From positions 1 through 15,296 of the forward strand of contig JAJXUQ010000006.1 in the NCBI GenBank assembly GCA_021782685.1: 15,296 nucleotides of DNA, read 5' to 3'. Under the pieces are notes generated by a model. That model saw only the letters and a program-made list of their open reading frames with translations. It was not told the DNA's origin and made no database searches. Below are positions 11,522 to 15,296 of this stretch, in pieces. Both the position numbers and the translations under genes were made by a program. Position 1 is the first letter of the stretch. Each line of letters starts with the position of its first letter. The DNA is from a bacterium. Lineage in GTDB: Bacteria; Patescibacteriota; Minisyncoccia; Phycocordibacterales; Phycocordibacteraceae.

Positions 11522-12496
11522 ATGGCACAGCGTGATGCGTGGTTTTTTATCGGGATTTTCGCCTTCATGTTCCTTGTCTGGTTCGCGATCGGCGGCCCGA
11601 CACGCCCGGTGGCGATTACGCTTCCAACGCTCCCGAAGCTGACGGTCGCCAGCACGTCCGGGATCGGCGGCGGGACCTATTTCTCGCTCCCCCGCGCGCC
11701 GTACGGCATCGGCAATTCATACATTTCCCTTATCGGTTCCTCGAACGGCGGCGGGAGTCTCTCGGGCGGCACGGGGATATCGCTGCCGCCTATCATTGGC
11801 GGCAGCACTCTCGGCCCTTCTTCCCCCTATCAAGGCATCGTTTCTATGAGTCATTCCGTCTCGGGTGCCGGTTCGCCGGATCCGGCGAACGAATATATCC
11901 AGATAACGGTCGCGCAGAACGCCCGAACGCCGGTCGATATCTCCGGATGGACTCTGGAGAGCGGCGCGACCGGTGCCGCGAGCGTCATCCCCAAGGGTAC
12001 GGAAGTCCCGCTCTCGGGCGTCATCAACGCAACACAGGACATCGTGCTTGCCCCCGGGCAACGAGCGCTCATCATCTCCGGACAATCGCCTATCGGCGCT
12101 TCTTTCCGCGAGAATAAATGCATCGGTTACTTCAGCGACTTCCAGCGCTTCTCTCCTTCTCTGCCCCAGAATTGTCCCGCTCCTTCCAGCGAGCTCGTTT
12201 CTTTCTACGGCCCCAACTACATCCGCGACGCCGCCTGCATCGAGTATGTGAACGGCCTGCCGCGCTGCCAGGTCGAACTCTCGCCGCCCGTCACCGTTTC
12301 CGGCGCGTGTCAAAGTTTCCTGGTGAAATACCTCAATTACAACGGCTGCGTCGCGGCTCATGAGCATGACGCTGACTTCATGGGCGCTACCTGGCGCGTA
12401 TATCTCGGCCGGACGAACTCGATGTGGCGCACCCGGTACGAGGTCGTGAAGCTTCTTGACGCGCAGGGGAAGATCGTCGACGCGTTCAGCTACTAG
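11522..12496 (+). CDS. Membrane-anchored lamin-tail-domain-like surface protein
   Basis: Predicted to be exported and held by one N-terminal helix (about 7-24). A Gly/Ser/Pro-rich linker (about 45-105) leads to a beta-rich domain with lamin-tail features. These are NEYIQITVAQN (123-133), VDISGWTLES (138-147), IVLAPGQRALIISG (174-187) and the closing strand LLDAQGKIVDAFSY (311-324). Between the usual core and that last strand lies a long insertion of about 110 residues. The insertion and its edges carry six cysteines (200, 218, 239, 249, 263, 276), probably disulphide-bonded outside the cell. Such domains are thought to mediate surface or carbohydrate-type interactions, but the role here is inferred. 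Total 324 aa. It has its own promoter after the Mur ligase gene. Confidence 0.8.
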   Translation: MAQRDAWFFIGIFAFMFLVWFAIGGPTRPVAITLPTLPKLTVASTSGIGGGTYFSLPRAPYGIGNSYISLIGSSNGGGSLSGGTGISLPPIIGGSTLGPSSPYQGIVSMSHSVSGAGSPDPANEYIQITVAQNARTPVDISGWTLESGATGAASVIPKGTEVPLSGVINATQDIVLAPGQRALIISGQSPIGASFRENKCIGYFSDFQRFSPSLPQNCPAPSSELVSFYGPNYIRDAACIEYVNGLPRCQVELSPPVTVSGACQSFLVKYLNYNGCVAAHEHDADFMGATWRVYLGRTNSMWRTRYEVVKLLDAQGKIVDAFSY

Positions 12497-12516
12497 AAAA
12501 AAGGGGAGAAAAAGAG

Positions 12517-12522
12517 TAGATT
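12517..12522 (+). promoter_or_regulatory. -10 element probably driving tRNA-Lys
   Basis: TAGATT lies after the lamin-tail stop codon; transcription would begin near 12529, about 96 nt before tRNA-Lys, giving a long structured 5' leader. An ATG lies exactly six bases downstream, opening a 51-codon frame that runs into the tRNA and is probably not a gene. Confidence 0.4.
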
Positions 12523-12534
12523 ACAAAAATGCGC

Positions 12535-12633
12535 CTTCGCGCCCGTATCTTCGAGGACTCGATACGAAGCGCTCGTTCGGCGCAAGAGAATGCGAGAAGA
12601 CTCGCATTCTCTCGGCCTCACTTCGCGCCCGTA
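12535..12633 (+). repeat. Exact 13-bp direct repeat spanning the tRNA-Lys 5' end
   Basis: cttcgcgcccgta occurs at 12535-12547 and again at 12621-12633. The second copy covers the first nine bases of tRNA-Lys including the whole 5' acceptor strand, so the first copy is a decoy of the tRNA 5' end located 86 bp upstream. Confidence 0.85.
12585..12612 (+). repeat. Perfect 12-bp hairpin in the tRNA-Lys leader
   Basis: agagaatgcgag (12585-12596) pairs with ctcgcattctct (12601-12612) around aaga. No T tract follows, so it is not a standard terminator for the lamin-tail gene. It ends 12 bp before the tRNA. Confidence 0.85.
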
Positions 12634-12697
12634 GCTCAGCTGGTAGAGCAGCTCCCTTTTAAGGAGAAGGTCGCAGGATCGTAACCTGCCGGGCGCA
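12625..12697 (+). tRNA. tRNA-Lys (anticodon UUU) with abnormal T-loop
   Basis: 73 nt: acceptor GCGCCCG/CGGGCGC, discriminator A, D-arm GCTC...GAGC with GG, anticodon loop CTTTTAA (UUU), and T-stem GCAGG/CCTGC. The T-loop is ATCGTAA: position 54 is A and position 58 is T, the reverse of the nearly universal T54-A58 pair; T55 and C56 are normal. Pair 27-43 is a G-A mismatch, as in tRNA-Val. CCA is not encoded. Apart from the loop the molecule is intact. Confidence 0.9.
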
Positions 12698-12710
12698 CAG
12701 AGTTTCCCGT

Positions 12711-13406
12711 TTAGATCGAGAGCGCGAAACGTTCGAGGAGGAGCGGCGCGGCGGAGCCGTAGTGAGAGTCTTGCAGGAGTGAGATGAGCGCAAGCGAAAG
12801 GACGCGCGCTTCGTGCGGCTTCCATGCGCGATTCCCTTTTTCCATCAAGTCGCGCGCCTTCCAGTGCAGGAGGCCGCAAAGCATTTCCGGAGTATCGCCC
12901 GCACGAAGCGCGCGCACTACCTCGAGCCAAAGCTTCTCCCGATCCCGCGCCGCGAGCGCGTTCACGAGATTCGAATTGAAGCCCCGCGCGGCTCCGCTGC
13001 GCGGGGCTTCGTCGAACTTGTATTCGACCTTCGCTTTCCCCGCGAGCGAGCGCGCCTTCGCAGCGGCGAGCCCCGGCGCAAGAATGAGGATGGCATTGTC
13101 GGAAGCAGCGAGCATGTCGAGAGACGCCTCGAGCACGCTCGCCGCGGCTCCTTTTTCGTCCTGGCTTTCATGCGGCTCTTCTTCTTTTCCGCGCAAGGGA
13201 GGAAACGGATCATCGACAAGCACGAGGAGCCTTTTTGCGAAGAGTCCTCCGGAGAACGCGGCGTCTTCAAGTGCCGCCTTCGTGAGATCTTCGCGCGCGA
13301 GCCGCACGTAGGTAAGGTTCTGCTGCTTCGCACGGGCTTTCGCAACCCACTCAAACGCTTTGGCGCGAGCTTTCGCAGTATCGCTGCCGTGGAAAAAGTA
13401 GATCAT
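12711..13406 (-). CDS. holA: DNA polymerase III delta subunit-like protein
   Basis: Likely the delta subunit of the clamp loader, which opens the beta sliding clamp. The 231-aa product starts with MIYFFHGSDTAKARAKAFEW, the strand-turn-helix that opens HolA proteins. It then has a strand pair typical of the first domain (KRLLVLVDDPF, NAILILAPGL) and a helical C-terminal part with LWLEVVRALRAGDTPEMLCGLLHWKARDLM, as in the HolA collar region. At 231 aa it is about two-thirds of the E. coli length, so a domain is reduced. Its ATG overlaps the polA stop by 3 bp (start at 13406, stop 13405-13403), indicating one operon. A 12-bp inverted repeat lies at codons about 133-143. Assignment rests on pattern. 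Confidence 0.65.
   Translation of the reverse strand: MIYFFHGSDTAKARAKAFEWVAKARAKQQNLTYVRLAREDLTKAALEDAAFSGGLFAKRLLVLVDDPFPPLRGKEEEPHESQDEKGAAASVLEASLDMLAASDNAILILAPGLAAAKARSLAGKAKVEYKFDEAPRSGAARGFNSNLVNALAARDREKLWLEVVRALRAGDTPEMLCGLLHWKARDLMEKGNRAWKPHEARVLSLALISLLQDSHYGSAAPLLLERFALSI
12978..13010. repeat. Perfect 12-bp GC-rich inverted repeat inside the delta-subunit gene
   Basis: gaagccccgcgc (12978-12989) and gcgcggggcttc (12999-13010) are exact reverse complements with a 9-nt loop; outer arms ttcga (12970-12974) and tcgaa (13012-13016) also match. It encodes EAPRSGAARGF, a Gly/Arg/Ala segment that looks like a loop insertion. Confidence 0.85.
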
Positions 13407-15296
13407 AGCGGACGCAGGTCGCCCCAGTTCGCTCCTGACTTCGTCGAGACGATGATAGGCACTCCGCCCGTCTCCTCGGGAGACAGTATGGATTCCATGA
13501 TCTCCTTTATCCTCGCGCCGAGCGCGTTCATGCGCCGAGCGCGAACCTCATACATGAGTTCGTCGTGCACCTGGAGAAGGAGGTGCGCATCCTCGCGCGC
13601 GCCTTCTTCCTTGAGCATTCTATCGATGCGCACCATTGCGAGCTTTATGATATCCGCTTGCGTGCCCTGCAGGGGCGCATTGATTGCCATGCGCTCGGCC
13701 TGCGCCCGCACGTAAGGCAGCGGTGACCTCATTTCCGGAAACTGCCGGCGGCGGCCGAACAGGGTTTCCGTATAGCCGTGCGTACGAGCGAAACCCTTGG
13801 TCGACTCGAGGTACTCGGAAAGCGTCTTGAATTGGCCGAAATACTCTTCGTAAAAAGCGTGCGTCTCGGCGATCGTGGTACCGAGCTGCGCCCGGAGCGC
13901 GTTGATCCCCATCCCGTAGAGGACGCCGAAATTGATGATTTTCGCCCGTCGGCGCATCTCGGTATCGACCGCATCCGGAGCGACGTGGAACACGTGCGCC
14001 GCGACCTCCTGGTGCACGTCGCGCCCGCTTCGGAATATCGCACGGAGCTTTTCGTCTCCCGAGAGGATCGCCGCGAGCCGCAGTTCTATCTGGGAATAAT
14101 CGAGCGAGAGGAGCGAGAATCCCTCCGGCGCGACGAATGCGTGCCGTATCGCCCGCCCGCGTTCGGAATGAACCGGGATATTCTGCAGGTTCGGGTTCTG
14201 CGAGGCCATGCGGCCGGTCGTGGTGCCGGTCTGGAGGAAATCGGCATGCAGGCGGTGTTCCGCGTCGAGCAGCGGCGGGAGGTTTTCGATATACGTCGAG
14301 AGCAGCTTCTTCAGTTCGCGGTATTCGAGGATATCCGCGACAATCGGGTGCGCGTCGCGGATCTTCTCGAGCTCGCTCTCGCGCGTCGAGCGGGCGCCGA
14401 GAGCCGTCCTCTTCTGGCGCTCAGGAACGAGTTTCAGTTCGTCGAAAAGCACTTCGGCAAGCTGTTTCGGCGAGCTCACGTTGAACTCCCGTCCGGCGTC
14501 CGTGTAAATCTTCTTCTCGATCCGTTCGAGTTCGGCGCGATACTCTTTAGCCAATGCACCGAGAACGCCGGTATCTATGAGCACGCCGCGCGCCTCCATC
14601 GCGCGGATGACGGGGATGAGCGGCTTCTCGATATGCTCATAGACGTCTCGCACCTTCCCGAGCTCGCTGACCTTCTTCTCCAGCGTCGCGTACGCGGCGT
14701 CAAAGGCTCGTTCTTTCGTGAACGCAAGGATGTCATCGAGCGTCGGGTTCGTGAATTCGGACGAGATGAGCCAGAGCATCACCTGCGCCTCCGCGAAACG
14801 CGCGCTATCGATCTCCTCTTCGGGCTCGTCTTCAGCCGCCTCACGGGCGGCGTCGGCCACTTCGAACAGCGTCCTGATGCGCGCCTTGAGCGTCCGGAAG
14901 CCGAACTCTTCGCACAGCGCGACCATCTTCCGCACGTCGGCTTTCTCTCGCCATGAGCGCTCGGGGAGCGCGAAAGCGATGGGAGCGTCGAGACGTATCG
15001 TCGCGATCGCTTTCGAGAGACGCGCCGCCTCTTCGTGCTCTTTCAGCAGCGCCAGGATGCGCGCTCTCACTCCTTTCTTCAGGAAAGCGTCATCGCCTTT
15101 CTTGAGCTTCGTATACAGCTCTTCGAGCGTGCCGAAACCGGTCACAAGTTCGGTAGCGGTCTTCTCGCCGATGCCGGGAACCCCTTTGATGTTGTCGGAA
15201 GGGTCGCCGCGAAGCCCTTTCCAGTCAGGGATGAGCGCCGGCGGGAAGCCGAACCGCGCGACGACGGCTTTCTCGTCATAGAGGATGGTGTCTTGT
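13403..15296 (-). CDS. polA: DNA polymerase I, 5' end beyond the window, with reduced 3'-5' exonuclease region
   Basis: Replication and repair polymerase with 5'-nuclease. About 630 residues are visible; the true start lies right of 15296, and the GTG at 15145 is internal. The 5'-nuclease tail shows GDPSDN (30-35) and the H3TH motif GVPGIGEKTA (38-47). The polymerase domain has TGRMASQNPNLQNIP, motif A DYSQIELR (399-406), motif B RRRAKIINFGVLYG (448-461) and motif C HDE (577-579), so catalysis should be intact. Between the end of the nuclease linker (about 140) and the start of the polymerase domain (about 220) there are only about 80 residues and no DTE-type motif. The proofreading domain is therefore mostly gone. 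holA-like follows with overlap. Confidence 0.95.
   Translation of the reverse strand, partial: QDTILYDEKAVVARFGFPPALIPDWKGLRGDPSDNIKGVPGIGEKTATELVTGFGTLEELYTKLKKGDDAFLKKGVRARILALLKEHEEAARLSKAIATIRLDAPIAFALPERSWREKADVRKMVALCEEFGFRTLKARIRTLFEVADAAREAAEDEPEEEIDSARFAEAQVMLWLISSEFTNPTLDDILAFTKERAFDAAYATLEKKVSELGKVRDVYEHIEKPLIPVIRAMEARGVLIDTGVLGALAKEYRAELERIEKKIYTDAGREFNVSSPKQLAEVLFDELKLVPERQKRTALGARSTRESELEKIRDAHPIVADILEYRELKKLLSTYIENLPPLLDAEHRLHADFLQTGTTTGRMASQNPNLQNIPVHSERGRAIRHAFVAPEGFSLLSLDYSQIELRLAAILSGDEKLRAIFRSGRDVHQEVAAHVFHVAPDAVDTEMRRRAKIINFGVLYGMGINALRAQLGTTIAETHAFYEEYFGQFKTLSEYLESTKGFARTHGYTETLFGRRRQFPEMRSPLPYVRAQAERMAINAPLQGTQADIIKLAMVRIDRMLKEEGAREDAHLLLQVHDELMYEVRARRMNALGARIKEIMESILSPEETGGVPIIVSTKSGANWGDLRPL

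Noticed and set aside
12529..12684. 51-codon ORF (ATG six bases after TAGATT) running into tRNA-Lys
   Set aside because: Its second half, with APVAQLVEQ, is the familiar translation of a tRNA 5' half, and it ends inside the T-loop. No independent protein features.
13778..14956. 392-aa plus-strand ORF opposite polA
   Set aside because: Shadow of polA, whose motifs on the minus strand are unmistakable.
1..15296. Mobile element, CRISPR array, toxin-antitoxin or defence system
   Set aside because: No transposase, integrase, Cas, restriction or toxin-like protein and no regularly spaced repeats were seen; tRNA 3' ends show no duplicated attachment sites within the window.

Overview
The window looks like a chromosomal segment of a Patescibacteria (CPR) bacterium, most likely a Parcubacteria relative. 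This rests on protein character: a DUF5652-type small membrane protein, a PilM-PilN-PilO set followed by a small unknown membrane protein, a lamin-tail-like secreted protein, a shortened DNA polymerase I, short overlapping genes, and tRNA genes without encoded CCA. No 16S rRNA gene is present, so the lineage is inferred. Sampled lines run near 60% GC, and the alpha/beta hydrolase gene at 6879-7787 is visibly lower (about 47-50%). I see no phage, transposase, CRISPR array or defence locus.

Layout. Positions 1-169 hold an unassigned plus-strand end closed by a strong terminator. From about 192 to 6452 everything recognisable is on the minus strand. Read in transcription direction this is ruvX and a tRNA-binding OB-fold protein (6452-5705), a type IV pilus operon pilM-pilN-pilO plus a small membrane protein (5668-3111), tRNA-Arg(UCU), an unknown 181-aa gene with its own Shine-Dalgarno site and terminator, tRNA-Leu(CAG), tRNA-Val(UAC), an RluA-type pseudouridine synthase, rplS, tRNA-Leu(GAG) and mscL. 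From 6465 to 8930 the plus strand alternates coding genes and tRNAs: DUF5652 protein, tRNA-Ser(UGA), alpha/beta hydrolase, a two-helix membrane protein, tRNA-Arg(GCG), a four-helix membrane protein, tRNA-Arg(CCG). A hairpin separates these from two minus-strand genes, a 62-aa zinc-finger protein and rpsT. ruvA, a MurE-like ligase, a lamin-tail protein and tRNA-Lys(UUU) follow on the plus strand. The window closes with holA-like and polA on the minus strand; polA runs off the right edge.

How it works together. Most genes are housekeeping: translation (rplS, rpsT, eight tRNAs, RluA), replication and repair (polA, delta subunit, ruvA, ruvX), envelope (Mur ligase, mscL, lamin-tail protein) and type IV pili. 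The most striking system-level feature is promoter architecture. Six genes that begin a transcription unit have a TANNNT hexamer exactly six bases before the ATG, which predicts leaderless mRNAs, while two unknown genes have a leader with a strong GGAGG site. Other points worth checking are two tRNAs with abnormal T-loops, a tRNA-Arg with anticodon GCG, a polymerase I lacking most of its 3'-5' exonuclease domain, a MurE-like ligase with altered substrate motifs and no normal first domain, and several long perfect inverted repeats inside coding genes. I did not find a convincing new defence or mobile system.
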